Shown here: positions 22,513-34,200 of the stretch, one piece after another
Layout of the letters: every line of letters begins with the position of its first letter
Numbering within the stretch: the stretch's first letter is position 1
Origin: Marsupella aquatica
Lineage: Eukaryota; Marchantiophyta
DNA length: 64,000 nucleotides
Direction: 5' to 3'
Assembly: GCA_973895155.1 (NCBI GenBank)
Contig: OZ316892.1
Coordinates: 992,001-1,056,000, forward strand
The notes under the pieces: model-generated
What the model saw: the letters and a program-made list of their open reading frames with translations, nothing else
Database searches by the model: none
Told to the model about the DNA's origin: nothing
Program-made: the position numbers and the translations under genes

Positions 22513-23537
22513 TCACAATTCGCTACCGGTATGTCTAGTCTCTTTTGCATAGCCACTCTTCTTCTTCTCCTTACGTTCCTTGCGTCTCATCTGCTTCTCC
22601 TCCGTGTCCTCGCCTTCAGATTCGCTGGAGCTGGATGAATGGCCATCCTGCTAATACCCAACAGGCTATAAGACTTTAGCTATTTATCTCCTTCGTACAG
22701 CAGTAACTGAGTTCGATACTCAGAGATTATCTCCAAAATCTGATCTAACAGGAGCACATGAAGCCTGAAAGGTTTCCAGTTGTGGACAATGACACTCGAC
22801 CTTATGAACGTCAACCGTAGCTGAGAAAGGAAGATATCCTTGGAATGAGTACAGATTAAAACAGTCAAGAAGAGTATCTTGACTATCGCTTCAAATCTAC
22901 ATAGGTAGGATTGTCTCTCTCTTCGATCACGACTTAGCAAAATTGTAGGCATTGTACAAACCTCTCTTCCTAGAAAGTAAAGTACGTTCGTGAGAATAAA
23001 TGGCAACCAACCTTATTTTTCTTCTTGTGACCGAACAGACCGGTCTTTCCTTCCTCTCCTTCGTGTACCCCTTGCTTCTCTCCGTCCTGGAAAAATTCAG
23101 CACTCAAACGTAAGTTCCCGATCTCGTTCCTGGTCAGACACTCAAGATACAGAAGTACATTCATGTTGCGTATCGGAAATAGGACAGCATTGTAAGTTTT
23201 GTCGAGACTTATGTCCACCCGAACTATCTCAGCACAGACACCAAGCAAGCTCTCGACATTCATTCCTCCTCGCTATAGAATCATTTCAAAAGCTCCTCAG
23301 ACATTGTACGTCAACCTGGAACCAAAAATAACACCGAGTAATACCAGCAATCATCAGAGTGAGGCTACTAACCTTGTGTCCACCCAGGCCGAAGAATCCT
23401 CCATGCTTCTCCCCGCCCTCATGATCATGCCTTACTGCTTGAACTTGACCTTGCTCCACACTGCTATGGGGCCGCGCCTCTCCATGTGTCTCCTCTCCTT
23501 CCTTCTTGTGTCCAAACATAGAGGTAATCTTCTCCAT
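22513..23537 (-). CDS. Dehydrin-like hydrophilic stress protein, three exons
   Basis: Exons on the minus strand are 23537-23373 (55 codons), 23086-23012 (25 codons) and 22647-22513 (44 codons plus TGA). All have GT donors and AG acceptors (CACAAG/GTTAGT, TTTCCAG/GACGG, AATAAG/GTTGG, TTAGCAG/GATGG), and every junction is phase 0. The 124-aa product is strongly hydrophilic, rich in Lys, His, Glu and Gly. It has three FGHKK-like modules: SMFGHKKEGEE, GGFFGLGGHK and GLFGHKKKNK. The last exon holds a serine run with acidic tail (HSSSSSESEGEDTEE), as in the dehydrin S-segment, followed by a basic stretch (RRKERKEKKKSG). Dehydrins are disordered LEA proteins that protect membranes and proteins during drying and cold. 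No canonical lysine-rich K-segment is present; the basic stretch may be its remnant. A minus-strand TATA-like box and an ABRE lie upstream, which fits ABA control. It could instead be a lineage-specific LEA-type protein. Confidence 0.68.
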
Positions 23538-23683
23538 ATTAACTGCAGGATATCAAATCAGAGAGCTATACAAATGCCTGAATCTCTTGTGACAGGATTA
23601 CTGAGCTGAATCTCGATTGTGGGCAGTCTGAATCTTGCGAGTAACAGTTGTAGTGATCGAAGTCTCAAAGAAATGGACACGAC

Positions 23684-23787
23684 TTTATAGCTAGCACTTC
23701 CAAGTGTACGCACCTGCCGAGTCTGTGAGACGCAGAAGGACGGCAATTCTTTGCCAAGTAGACATGGGTGATTTGCTCTGCCACGTA
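23684..23787 (-). promoter_or_regulatory. Putative dehydrin-like promoter (TATA-like box and ABRE)
   Basis: On the minus strand, CTATAAAG lies at about 23683-23690 (about 150 bp before the ATG), and TACGTGGC, an ABA-responsive element with the ACGTGGC core, lies at 23780-23787 (about 250 bp before it). The spacing fits a plant promoter with a 5' UTR of roughly 120 bp. This is consensus matching only. Confidence 0.45.
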
Positions 23788-24728
23788 CCTTTTCTTAGAA
23801 ACTAGCAGCCTGGCGAACAGATCGAGTGTGACCAGCTGAGCCTGCATGGGAAGCTTATCCATAGGCGAAGGTATATTTTTCGTTGCCAATCTTTGCCAAA
23901 ATCTCACCTACTCTGGCGAATGATACACTATTAAAGTCGGGGGGAAAATGATGCAAATTTGGCTAAAATCTGCCATTAGCTTGCAGTTGATTAGCCAGCT
24001 CTTCGAAGAGGTGACTGGTAATGATCCCAAAGATCAAGCATAATCCACTGGCTTCCACAATTTTAATAATACTTTTTCAGCGATATAAGGCGGGTCCCAT
24101 CTATTTTCCCTCCTAGACTCTTGAGGCATCCTCAGTTCTCCCTCACAAAATCACTGTTGGCCGTGTGACATCAAACGATGATTGTGGGTACACCCACCCA
24201 CCTTCCCAGGTTGGGGAAATCTGACTTAATTTTGATCGTCCTTCTGTATAGAGTGCTGAGAGGCCTTACCGATACCATCAAGGAATTTCATGGAACACAC
24301 AGATTCTATATTGTGTGCTTACTTTTGCTATGACCAAAGAGAGGGGAGCCCGAGTTTATTGCTCTTGTTCAGTACCTTTGTAACATAAACTTTGTAACAA
24401 CTTGTACTTTACTCTGCATGTGCTGTACTTCTACTTTCTTATTTTATTCCACCCATTCAATCTTAACAAATACTGTGCTTTGCATGATTGTGGTACTTGT
24501 ACTCTTGTATTTTGTCCCACTCAGTCTGAACAAAGCAAATACTATTGATTTCACCAGCCACAAAGAAATTAGATTGCCTACTCATCACTCCAAGACGAAA
24601 TTGAAACACGGTCTTAGATGAACATACTACATATGGAGTATGTACATTAATTTGAGAAGATTTTGCCTTACATTAGATGAGATTTTTATTTTGGGTCCGC
24701 TGGCCCCCTCTTCACTGACGGAGTTTAT
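23788..24728. other. Intergenic stretch, no recognised gene
   Basis: No coding signal. CTGGCGAATGAT near 23914 resembles the GGCGAA-type motifs in the flanks of the hAT element at 43.9-53.5 kb and could be a fragment of a related element. Confidence 0.3.
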
Positions 24729-24731
24729 ATT

Positions 24732-24749
24732 AGGGCGTCTCAAACTAGG
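24732..24749 (+). repeat. Left terminal inverted repeat
   Basis: AGGGCGTCTCAAACTAGG is the exact inverse of 28228-28245. ATT precedes it at 24729-24731. Confidence 0.88.
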
Positions 24750-24967
24750 TGTCCCGCGGAACTTTTCAGCTGCCGGGAATCCGCAGGGAGGACTCTGACC
24801 GCAAAATAGTCGGTGCCCGAAATTGGTGACCGTCAATAACCCGGCCGGTCATCTTACCGTTACCGCAACCGGAAGTTGACTACAGCCGGGTTACGTGAGG
24901 CGTTTAGGATACGTTTTGACGGGTTTAGGTTACACTTTGTTCGGCCTCGTAGTTCAACGCTGCTTGT

Positions 24968-25135
24968 GACGCTGCGGCTTTGCGTGTGCGAAATTCCTTC
25001 GACATTGTGAATGTGATTGTGCAGCTTGCAGGGCGTCCATCAAGGAATGTGAATGACGCTGTGGCTTTGCGTGTGCGAAATTCCTTTGACATTGTGAATG
25101 TGATTGTGCAGCTTGCGAGTGTCCATCGACGTTCA
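24968..25135. repeat. 87-bp tandem duplication inside the transposon
   Basis: GACGCTGCGGCTTTGCGTGT at 24968 recurs as GACGCTGTGGCTTTGCGTGT at 25055, and the following text (GACATTGTGAATGTGATTGT) is also repeated. This gives two units of 87 bp in the subterminal part of the element, a place where transposase-binding repeats are common. Confidence 0.88.
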
Positions 25136-25207
25136 ACATTCTTGCTTTTCCTGTAAGTCCTTATCCTTTTAAGTCGCCTCAGTCATTACTACTCGCTCTC
25201 TTCGCCA

Positions 25208-25867
25208 ATGTTCAATCGCAATCAGGATATGAAAATGCCTGAATGCTTGCTTGTCTGCCAGGAGGCCATGGCTCAGTGGATGTCTCTATCAGACGTGGAG
25301 GAGAAGAGGGCTGAAGGGATCAGTATGCATTTCCCACCGTCTTTAGTCTGGGCAGCGAACTACACAGCCCAAAATCCCTACCCGAGGAAATTTATTTACT
25401 CTTCTTGCCCCCACAGAGACGATGATGGTGAGTGATGTAACAAGTCCCTGGAATTTGGCTCAAAATGTGGGCATCACCTACCTGGAGAGCCTGCCTTCCG
25501 ATTCCAATTGGTTCTGTTTGATGCCATTCATGGTGGTGTGCAGCCTGTGAAGGTTCTCCTTTGGAATTGTGCTAGCATTCTTCTAAAACATACTCCACTT
25601 GAATTCAGCGTTCTGCCTGAATATGAGCAATGTACAGTAGTCCATGACATTCTCAAGCAATCGCCCAAACTCCAAGTCTCACTTGAAGTGAAAGGTCTTG
25701 AGATGCACATTAAAAGATTGACTTTTGTGGATGCTGGAATTCCAAGGACACCTACTCAAAGCTCTATCAAACCAAAGTCCTCTCCCGGGAAACAACAGAG
25801 TGCAAAGAAAATTCTTGCAGACCTTGTGCTGCAATTGAGGAATGCAGATTTAGAGGACTTCGAATAG
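25208..25867 (+). CDS. Unrecognised transposon-internal frames (two candidate exons)
   Basis: ATG at 25208 opens a frame to 25435 that meets a very good splice donor (GATG/GTGAGT) near 25430. A second frame, 25508-25867, has no ATG at its start and may be the next exon; GTGTGCAG near 25544 is a candidate acceptor. Neither part resembles a transposase catalytic domain, and I do not know the family. The second part ends in a lysine-rich tail and an acidic end (LRNADLEDFE). It may be the element's own accessory protein or captured host sequence. Confidence 0.3.
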
Positions 25868-26050
25868 GGATAGAATAGTCTACTTGCTTTGGACAACAAT
25901 AATGTACTTGGTTATTACATGAGAAATACATTTGTTTTGCACTTATTCTTGTGAAGGACTATGCATGACGATTGTTGCATTGTGTTCATAGCTTCATCTG
26001 TATATGCACTGACTTTCTTCATCTCTGGATGACAGCTCTTGCGCTCGAAA

Positions 26051-26449
26051 ATGCCTCGATTTTCTGAAAGGCAGAGAGGCTTGAGACAAGTAAGGCAACA
26101 CCTCGAATTGGCCATTGTTGTACAGAGTTCTGAGAGTTCTGAAGATATTGGATGTGTGGACCTTGACCTAGAACAATTCTCAGACTTTGACAAAGACAAC
26201 TTTAGTACTGACATTGAGTCCGACTTGGCTCTGGATAGCTCATCTGATGATGAGAAAGGAGAAGAGTGGTCCGACTCTGATGAGAATCCAACCGACCTGT
26301 TAGAGCTGTACTTTGTGATGTACAATACTCGTTATTTTGTTGATTGTCATGTCAGCCTTAAATCTAAAGAATTTGCACAACAATTCTTCCATTGCTTGGC
26401 CGATCCTTTGTTTAGGCAGCTCACTAGGATGGACAAGTCTTCGCACTAG
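26051..26449 (+). pseudogene. Truncated Harbinger-type transposase N-terminus
   Basis: The frame begins at ATG 26051 (MPRFSERQRG). It has an acidic middle (DSSSDDEKGEE) and ends with KSKEFAQQFFHCLADPLF followed by RQLTRMDKSSH and a stop. This last part resembles the conserved lead-in to the DDE nuclease of PIF/Harbinger transposases, where an RQ-x-TRM-x-K-x-SF-type segment precedes the catalytic domain. The DDE domain does not follow in any frame; instead the opposite-strand ORF begins about 80 bp further on. A deletion or rearrangement has therefore removed the catalytic part. Confidence 0.5.
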
Positions 26450-26526
26450 AACCAGCCTGACATTCCATAGTCTGCGAGGCTGAAATTTACATTGTAAACA
26501 CATAGATCATTCAAAGAACCTAATAG

Positions 26527-27987
26527 TCATTCGTCGTCAATGTTGATTGGTTGGTTGTCATAAGGTGGCATAGTAGTAGTGGGTGGACGAGCCCTGCGAG
26601 GAGGGCCAGCATTGACATTGGAAGGAATAGGGGGAATAAGATTCAAGAGGGATTTCATTTCATCCTGAGATCGATTACCCCTAAAGAGCTCTGTAAGCAA
26701 CGCTGCGTGCTGCTGGTGATGGATCAAATCTACCTGGTGTTGGTGCTCCAACCGAGCCCTCTTCTCCTCATGCCTCCTTTGTATTCGATCCTTCTTGTCT
26801 TGCTGAGCTGCTGCTACTTCTCTAGCCTCTTGCCTATCAAGTAATTCTTGGGTTCTCCACTTGTCCTTAGTTTGAATCATCTCTCGTCTGTACATAGACT
26901 TGTCACCAATCTTGTCTAGGTAAAGGTCGGCCATAGATGATCTAGACTGTGCCTGCGCTGAAGGCGGGGCAGCCCTCTTATTAGGAACACGCCTTTGCCC
27001 ATTCCCAGGTGGAGTAGGAATAGGCCTAGATTGCGACTCCTCTTCGACACTGCCTGGTGTGCCGGTGTTAGCAGTGTTTTGCTCAGTCGCTGCGGGTTGG
27101 GCATGAGTTTGAGTTCCACCATTCACTTCAGAAGCAGTGTGGGGAACGTCTTCTTGCTGCGTTGGTGCTCCATCGTCGACAGGAAATTCAGATTCATCCT
27201 GTTGCAGCCCAACATTGTCATAATCTTGTGCTTCATCATCAGACGTTGGATCACAAATGAGCTCAGGCTGGCCAGGTATCCCACATTGAGCCAACGCTGG
27301 AGGTGCCACATTAGCCCGCTCCCCATAAAGCTGACTCATCCGTTCAAAATGTGGGAAAATCTTCTCGAGTTTGTCTTCCAGAGTAATCCCCACCCTCAGC
27401 TCAGCCAAGGTTAGCCCAGCGCCAGAGTCACTTTTCATTGCCAGGGCCTCCTTCCACTTGGATGTGTATCTGTTAAACCTCTTTCCCAGATTCTCTCCTG
27501 TCGTCACAAACTTGGCAAATCCGTTAGAATGCAGGAGCACAAGCATCAGTTTGAAAACTGTTTTCTTCAAGGGATGCTTCTCCCCAACTGCTAGCCGAGC
27601 TCGCGACCCATGAAGCATGGCATAGTTGTTAGGATCTTCGAGCCAATCTACTATCTTTGATAAGTCATCCCTTGACAACTTTATGTTCTCAGCAAGAGTG
27701 CTTGTTGCCGGACGAGGTGCAGATCTAGCTTGTGCTCCACCGGATGCACCACCTACGACCATAGCTTCGACTGCTTGAGAATCCTGCACGAAGTCAGTTG
27801 GTCCAAACAAATTCTGAATCTCAAATTGCCGTGCTTCGCCAAATTCATGTGCAGAGTCATGCTCACAAGGGTCCATGGTATCCTCTATAACAGGGGCTAG
27901 CCTCTCACTCGGATCCCAAAATTCTGCGTCAAGTTCTGGGGGGGGAAGTTTGAGACTTTCAAATGTTTCGACGAAGTGGCTGCACAT
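26527..27987 (-). CDS. Transposon-borne MYB/MADF-like DNA-binding protein, 486 aa
   Basis: An intact ATG-to-stop frame of 486 codons. Residues about 100-230 form a helical module typical of transposon accessory proteins: LSRDDLSKIVDWLEDPNN, RFNRYTSKWKEAL, GAGLTLAELRVGITLEDKLE and FPHFERMSQLYGERANVAPP. The spaced tryptophans and the KLE-x-FPHF-x-RM-x-LYGER block resemble a trihelix/MADF-like DNA-binding fold. The middle is acidic and low-complexity (QQDESEFPVDDG), and the C-terminus has a long charged coiled-coil segment (QDKKDRIQRRHEEKRARLEH) that could mediate dimerisation. In PIF/Harbinger elements such a protein binds the nuclease and the ends, and carries the transposase to the nucleus. 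Encoded within the TIR element, on the opposite strand to the transposase remnant. Family assignment beyond a DNA-binding-type accessory protein is uncertain. Confidence 0.6.
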   Translation of the reverse strand: MCSHFVETFESLKLPPPELDAEFWDPSERLAPVIEDTMDPCEHDSAHEFGEARQFEIQNLFGPTDFVQDSQAVEAMVVGGASGGAQARSAPRPATSTLAENIKLSRDDLSKIVDWLEDPNNYAMLHGSRARLAVGEKHPLKKTVFKLMLVLLHSNGFAKFVTTGENLGKRFNRYTSKWKEALAMKSDSGAGLTLAELRVGITLEDKLEKIFPHFERMSQLYGERANVAPPALAQCGIPGQPELICDPTSDDEAQDYDNVGLQQDESEFPVDDGAPTQQEDVPHTASEVNGGTQTHAQPAATEQNTANTGTPGSVEEESQSRPIPTPPGNGQRRVPNKRAAPPSAQAQSRSSMADLYLDKIGDKSMYRREMIQTKDKWRTQELLDRQEAREVAAAQQDKKDRIQRRHEEKRARLEHQHQVDLIHHQQHAALLTELFRGNRSQDEMKSLLNLIPPIPSNVNAGPPRRARPPTTTMPPYDNQPINIDDE

Positions 27988-28227
27988 TCATGGCTCCTTG
28001 TCAAAATGTGCGTGGAAGTCTCATGGTGGCGAGAGTAAAAAACGGCAGCATCAGTGACGATTTCGAACTAGATATGGGCGGGGGCGAGTTTTATTAGTCC
28101 GGCACACCCGCGGTGGGCCCTCTCAAAGTAAGTACCCCGTTGGTCCTGCGCACCCGGGACTTGGGTTTCGGTGACCGTCTTGGCCGGGAATTTAGGGGGA
28201 CGGCCGTCCGGGAAAAAGTTCCGGGTG

Positions 28228-28245
28228 CCTAGTTTGAGACGCCCT
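28228..28245 (-). repeat. Right terminal inverted repeat
   Basis: CCTAGTTTGAGACGCCCT is the exact inverse of 24732-24749. ATT follows it at 28246-28248. Confidence 0.88.
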
Positions 28246-28248
28246 ATT

Positions 28249-31200
28249 AGTGTGACGGGAACTTTTCCAACACAATATCATATACAGGCCAATGCAGTGG
28301 GGCTGTGGCGGACTAGCTACTGTAGTAGGGTTTGTAAATGAAACTGTGCCAGATGTCCACCCACAGTGAAATGTCACCTCAGGTTAGCATAGTTTACCTA
28401 AGTTAACCTATATTGCAAATGGGGGCAGATTTCTAATTACCATACAGTAGTTCTGGAAGCAGGTTTAATTCAGAACGAAGACTACAGTAGTGAGTAGTCT
28501 GGGGAGTGGGATAGTAAAACATGGTAAAACATTGCCATGTCAGCTATGGGGAATGCTCGTACAATCGAGGAGCTCTGCATGGAACGTCTGTAAAGTTGGC
28601 GGGACTTTTAATTTAAGTCCTGATACAGTGATAACTCATAAGGGAGGTGAGATTGTGAAGACAAAGGTCTCCTGACCCAACAGTGTCATTCCCAGGTTGA
28701 CAGGAAAATTAGGTTCGAGCCATGCCCAGGATTCCCTCTTTTTTCGGGTGGTCACTCCTTTTTCTATTTTAGTTGTCACTTAACGCCCTTAGTGATTTTT
28801 GTCTTTGTTCTGGGCATCTGTGGAAAGGTATACACAGTCAAGATTTGTATCTGTCAGCTCATTCTGAAAATTCTACTCTCTTTTCACACAACCAGTAAAC
28901 CTATAAATCTCTTAGGCCTTGAATTAAGCGTACTATAAGTAGTACTACCCCGAACAAGAACTTAGGCTAGTTCTATCTTCAGCCAATATATAAAAGTGGT
29001 GCAGGGGCAAGTTACTGATTAAAATAGTTTTGCCACCATGTTAGAAAGCGAGGACTACAGTAGTTTGGGGACCAGGTTAGTAAACTTTGTGCAATAATAG
29101 CACCTCAAAACTCGAGCTGAAATTTGATGGGTACGTTATGGCACACAATACCTTGTAAAGTTGTAATTTGATGCTGTCTGCTGCTTCAGGGAATGGGATT
29201 TTTTGAAATGTTCGAGGCCCAATACCAACAGATATCTCTCGATCCAGATCGAACGAACAAGTGTGGACTGATTTATGAATTCTGTTCCAATTTACATGGA
29301 ATGAAGTGCAATAGTAAGTTTTCAAGGCGACAAGTCCTGACCAGACCAGATGATTTATGAATGACCTGAGTTATTTAACGTGAGACTACATGACATGGCA
29401 AATTAACCACTGTTGCCCCTATCTGGTACGAAACAGTAGTGTACTTCACTCTAGAGTCGTCACTCGTCACCCACTTCCCACATTTCCCACATACCCACGC
29501 CTCTGGCCAGTCTGTGGCGTGATGAGGTCGGTCCCTGCACGCGCACAGCAAAGTGCATGAGCCTGGGCTCCGCTGGCTCTGCCATTCTGCCAATGTGTGA
29601 AGCGATGGAATAGATCGAGGTCATAAAACTCCAAAAATAGGAGGTGATCAGGTGACCTAAGGGTGTGCGCACATTCCCACAACTCGTCAGAAGAAGGTTG
29701 GTCAGATATTGTTGGACCAATAGTCTAAGATAGCCTTACGGTTTTATTCTCTACTTTTTATATTAGGAGAGAAGAGTCAAGAGTACATGAGAAATAAAGT
29801 GCCAGCGGAGGACATCTCATTCGTATGGTGGGTCACAGCCATTTATTTAAACAGACCGAGAAAACCTGGAGCCCTGGAGGGACCACTTCCAAGAATAGCA
29901 AAAGCCCCAATCCAAGAGCCCCTTCCCCAGCTGCACAAAGAGCACACCCGAGATCAAAAAGGACCCAAATACTTGGGACTCTCGGGCTCTTTGGTCTGAC
30001 TCCTTCTTTGTGGTCTCTCCTTTGATAGGGTCTCATGCATGTGGGCTCAAGTCTCCAGGTTGCGCACCTCTTGTTTTTTTTGCAATGTGATATATAGCAG
30101 GTACCTAAGACCCCAAGCTAATTAACACACCAGAAAGGACCCCAACTAAGACGGGATTTATGAGTTCATTTTGATTAGGTGAAAATCTTACAGAGGACAA
30201 AAACAAGAAAAACCACAAGCAACACATAGTTTCAGATTAAGGAAATATTTGACTGTAGAAGAAAGAAAGGTGGGTAAATGAAAATAATTAAGAAAAATAC
30301 TGAATCAAGTAAGCAGTCACGTAAATCATCAGTTGAAAAAATGATTAAACATAAGCTCAAAGTTAATTTGTAAACAGGGAAACACTAGAACGACCCCTCC
30401 AAAATTATTAGAGTACCTTAGAATTGACTATATCAATTGTTAAGTTCTACCAAAGAGTTTTGGTCAAACTGACTAAACAAACACTGACTTTTGTCAATCT
30501 TTCATACCATAGTGCTTGTGACAAAGAGACGCAAACACAGCTACCTGAGACACTGTACCGTTTAGTGAAAATACCCCCTCTAAGTTGTCTACTGCACATG
30601 CTTCCGACCTCCACGGCCTCTAAGTTGTCTACTGTAGTGCGAGCTGTAGTGTATCTTACAGTGAAAATACACTATAACTTGTCTAGTGTACATGCCCCCT
30701 GACCTCTACTATAGCCCTCTACGTTGTCTAGTGTTATGCCCCTGACCTCTTGGAGAAGGCCATCACTCTTTGGAGATGCAATGCCCAGATCTGTGACCAG
30801 GGAATTGTGAAACATGACACTAAGTCACCCTACATGTTGTGTAAAAATGACTCAATCCCCAAAAGCATTTCGAGTTCCTATTAACAGGTGATTTTGGAGA
30901 TAGAAATTAAATTTGTTTTTGAAGAATGTCACCCTTTAAACCCATTTCATGCCCCCATCCGCTTCGATTAAAAGACAATATTGCCCCACTCAACTCAGCC
31001 CCGCCCCCCCATCCGGCCAGCCTCCCTCGGAAAAACAAAGAAACCAGTTCCTCTCAGTCGCTCCCATTTGCAACTGCCGGCCCAACGCCGCCTAGCCTCT
31101 CGATCCCCCAAATAATAATAATCCACATCCCAAATAACTTTCTCTCGTCCCTTACTCCCTTTCCTGCGTCGTAAGTGCAAAAAACAGGTCGCCCTTTCCC

Positions 31201-34200
31201 ACCAAAAGAGTAAAATATGAAATGGTCTCCCAATATAGAAAATAAATGCAAATTTTAATTCGCTCCCCTACTGTAGAATGCAACTTGCGTATCCTGCTGG
31301 AATAGTACTCCACTCCGTAACAAATACGGAGGCGACGCCGGTCAGTGCACGTCGAACGGTGAGGCCTGACGGCGACGGTGCGGGCCCTCCGCGAGTCCCG
31401 AACTCCCGATCGTGCGACTGCCAAGTCGGACTACACAGTCCCCCGGTACACAGTGGACGGTCCAGTCAGCATGGGAGCGAGTTAACCATAACTAGTGCAT
31501 TGGCTGGCCGACCAGTCTTTGTCGTCTTTGTCTTATCATGGAACCGTATCAGGTGGCCCCCCACCCCCGGGCCCCGCTTGCTGGCTCGCCTGCGGCTGGG
31601 TTCCCGCTTCCTGCCTGCCTGCCCGCGTGCTTGCTTGTCTGCGCGCAGTCAGCCTTGAAAATTGTGGGAATGCACTTTTGGTCGGTTCCTTTCGAGACCA
31701 GATGTAATGATGAGTAACCACTGTGACACCGATTCTCCTTTTTTTTAATTTGTTGTTGTCCTCCAGAAACGGTAAGTTTTGTTTTGGTTTTGAATGCAGT
31801 TGTGGTATGGGTCCTATACTCCTATGGGATGTCGAATGTCTTGCTTATGGGACGATGCCCGAGTGAGCGACCGTTGTTTTCACCCACACCGCTGCTAACC
31901 TACATCAAAATCAAATTCTGCAGCAGTTCAAGTATACCCAGCATGCCTAGATCGTTCGTTCGTTCGTGGCGAACGGGCTTGCTGACGTGATGGTGCACTG
32001 AAATATATGCTTCGTAAGTGTGAACAAGCACAGAGTTTCCTAGTATGCTTGTTTGGTCGGCTGTCCGTTACCGCATTGTCAGGACTAGGGACTCTTGAAG
32101 AATGAGGATCTCTTGACGTCCCATCTTGTCCCATAAAGAGACGTCTAGTGAGCTCAAATTGCGAGTGGATTTTCCAATAAAACGACTCAGTCTTCAAAAC
32201 TGTAATCACAAGTGGATCGTACCAGTCGGTGCCTTGGAACTGTGCCTGGGCCGGAGTAGTGAGCTGTGATCGATGAGCAGTACGGTAGGTCAATTTCGTA
32301 CGGCATGGGGGATCGTGGCTTCCAACATCAACCCTCTGATACAATGTCGAGGAAATAAAATCGTAAAAATACTAGTACGATTTCGCTTCATTTGATGTAT
32401 GTGAGTCTCAGATTCCTCTTGTATTTGGGGTTAGTTGGTATCCGCACGCCGGTCGTGGATCTGCGCTACCCGCAAAACGGAGGGCGTGCGAAGGTCCGTC
32501 CGATTCAGTCGTGGGTCTTTTAAAATACTTAAGTGGAACTGCAGGCTGGGGGCGTCACGATTCCATAAGAGTGTTTTTCCGCAGCCAAATGAGTCTGGTA
32601 TGTCAGGATCAATACTTCGAACCACGTCAATTGACCTTTTTACTTAAAAAAATGGACTCCGAGATCTAGACTCGCACCGCCGGGCACACACCGCGTCACG
32701 CACTTTTTGGAATTCAGATCCTTATCCTTTCCGCTGATGAGCAGCTGCGAGTCCTGTAACAGATTTTGTGGAATTCCATGGATCTTACCTAATTAAAGCT
32801 TAAATTGTGTATTCAAAGGACAAATCTAGCGAGCGATGCCACGACTGCAAACTTGGCAAAATATACAAACAGTCCATCTTAAATGTGTGTACTTGCTTGC
32901 AATGCAGCAGTTAGAACACGGTTGCGTGGAATTAGCCACTCGGCCACTGACTACAGTATTGCTGTAATTATCACATGCATGTGACGTTTACAACGAATGC
33001 ATTTAGACTTTCGTCCTCCACGACATTTACCTATCTAGTTTTTTGGCCCGTCACACGTGAAATTTACAACTATTCCACAATGAATCCTTCGCTGACAATA
33101 ATTTCACCACATTTAGTTCATGTTCGTTGAGACCTCAAGTCTTTACAACACTTCCAAACTCCAACGCTTCCAATTGTAGACTTACCCGACAGTACTATTC
33201 CCAACTAGGTTAATCCATCGTAGATACGTGCGGACGTGCCCCACAGTCGCACTCACTATTAATTGTTGCTGTTGCACTTGCTGTATTTTGTTGTATAGCT
33301 TCTTGTTTCGTAGTGCAGGTTTTAAGGTTTGGCCCATTGAGGGTGCATTTTTTAATTATTCCCGTAGACTGTTCTCTTGTCTTTCTTGTGTTCGTTTGGG
33401 CCTTTACCTGCTTTTTTATTATTTTTGCTGGGGCTGTTCTTTTGTCGCTTTCTCGTTGACAGATTTCCCACCGTCTATTGACTGTAGGTAATGAACATCA
33501 TCGAGGCAGAGATTTTCCACCGTTTGTTTCATTGAACGGCACGCAATTTTCAGGCAGCCTGCTAGAGTGAAGGTTGGATTGAACCACTGTACAATTACCT
33601 GTCTGACGGGAGAGTAAACCTGTCAGGTATATAATGATTCGTAATACTGCAGGTCTTCGGTTCACAAATTATATCAGATGTCATGTCATTCTATGGCCAA
33701 TCCCAACGCTACGTAGGTGAAATTCCAAACTAATGTCCAGCTAGGCAAACAGATCCGATTTATTATTCTCAATGAGTAATGAAGAATCGAAATTGATCCC
33801 CCGCAAAACAACGGAATATTGATCAGAGGTGTACCATCGTCAAGACTAAATTGCACTGCCAATCAGTCCATCCAGAAGACTACAATATGTCATTTGCATC
33901 TTCGGACATTCCATCGGGCAAAGGACCAGTTCATCCCAACGCTCATTCAATCCGGTGATCGATCACCACTGTGCATATTCCGTCCTATATATATGAGCAC
34001 GTAAATTTGCTAAAACCACGTAATTAACTCGACTGAAGTCAAGCAAAAAAAAAGCTTATAGTTTGGAAAAACATTCGGCAGGCAATGAATTGGCCGCTGT
34101 TGTAATGATATATCACATGTCACCACTCAAAGTTGCGCAGGGATGTCTTCTTTATTGGCAGAATAAAGGGCCGTGTCCATTGCACAGATTAAAGCTTGGT

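Larger units (their letters stand above)
24732..28245. mobile_element. PIF/Harbinger-like DNA transposon, 3.5 kb, with TIRs
   Basis: Terminal inverted repeats AGGGCGTCTCAAACTAGG match perfectly over 18 bp (24732-24749 and 28228-28245), then imperfectly for about 25 bp more (GGAACTTTT on both sides). Both ends are flanked by ATT, a 3-bp target duplication if the ends are placed this way. The subterminal regions are GC-rich, and both contain GGTGACCGTC. Inside are plus-strand frames ending in a Harbinger-type transposase start, and a 486-aa minus-strand ORF. Two ORFs, one for the nuclease and one for a MYB/MADF-like DNA-binding protein, are the usual PIF/Harbinger plan. Here the nuclease catalytic region is missing, so the copy is probably non-autonomous. 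Confidence 0.75.

Noticed and set aside
31278-31658. 126-codon plus-strand ORF as a gene
   Set aside because: It lies in a GC-rich stretch where stops are rare. The peptide is proline- and arginine-rich with no family likeness.
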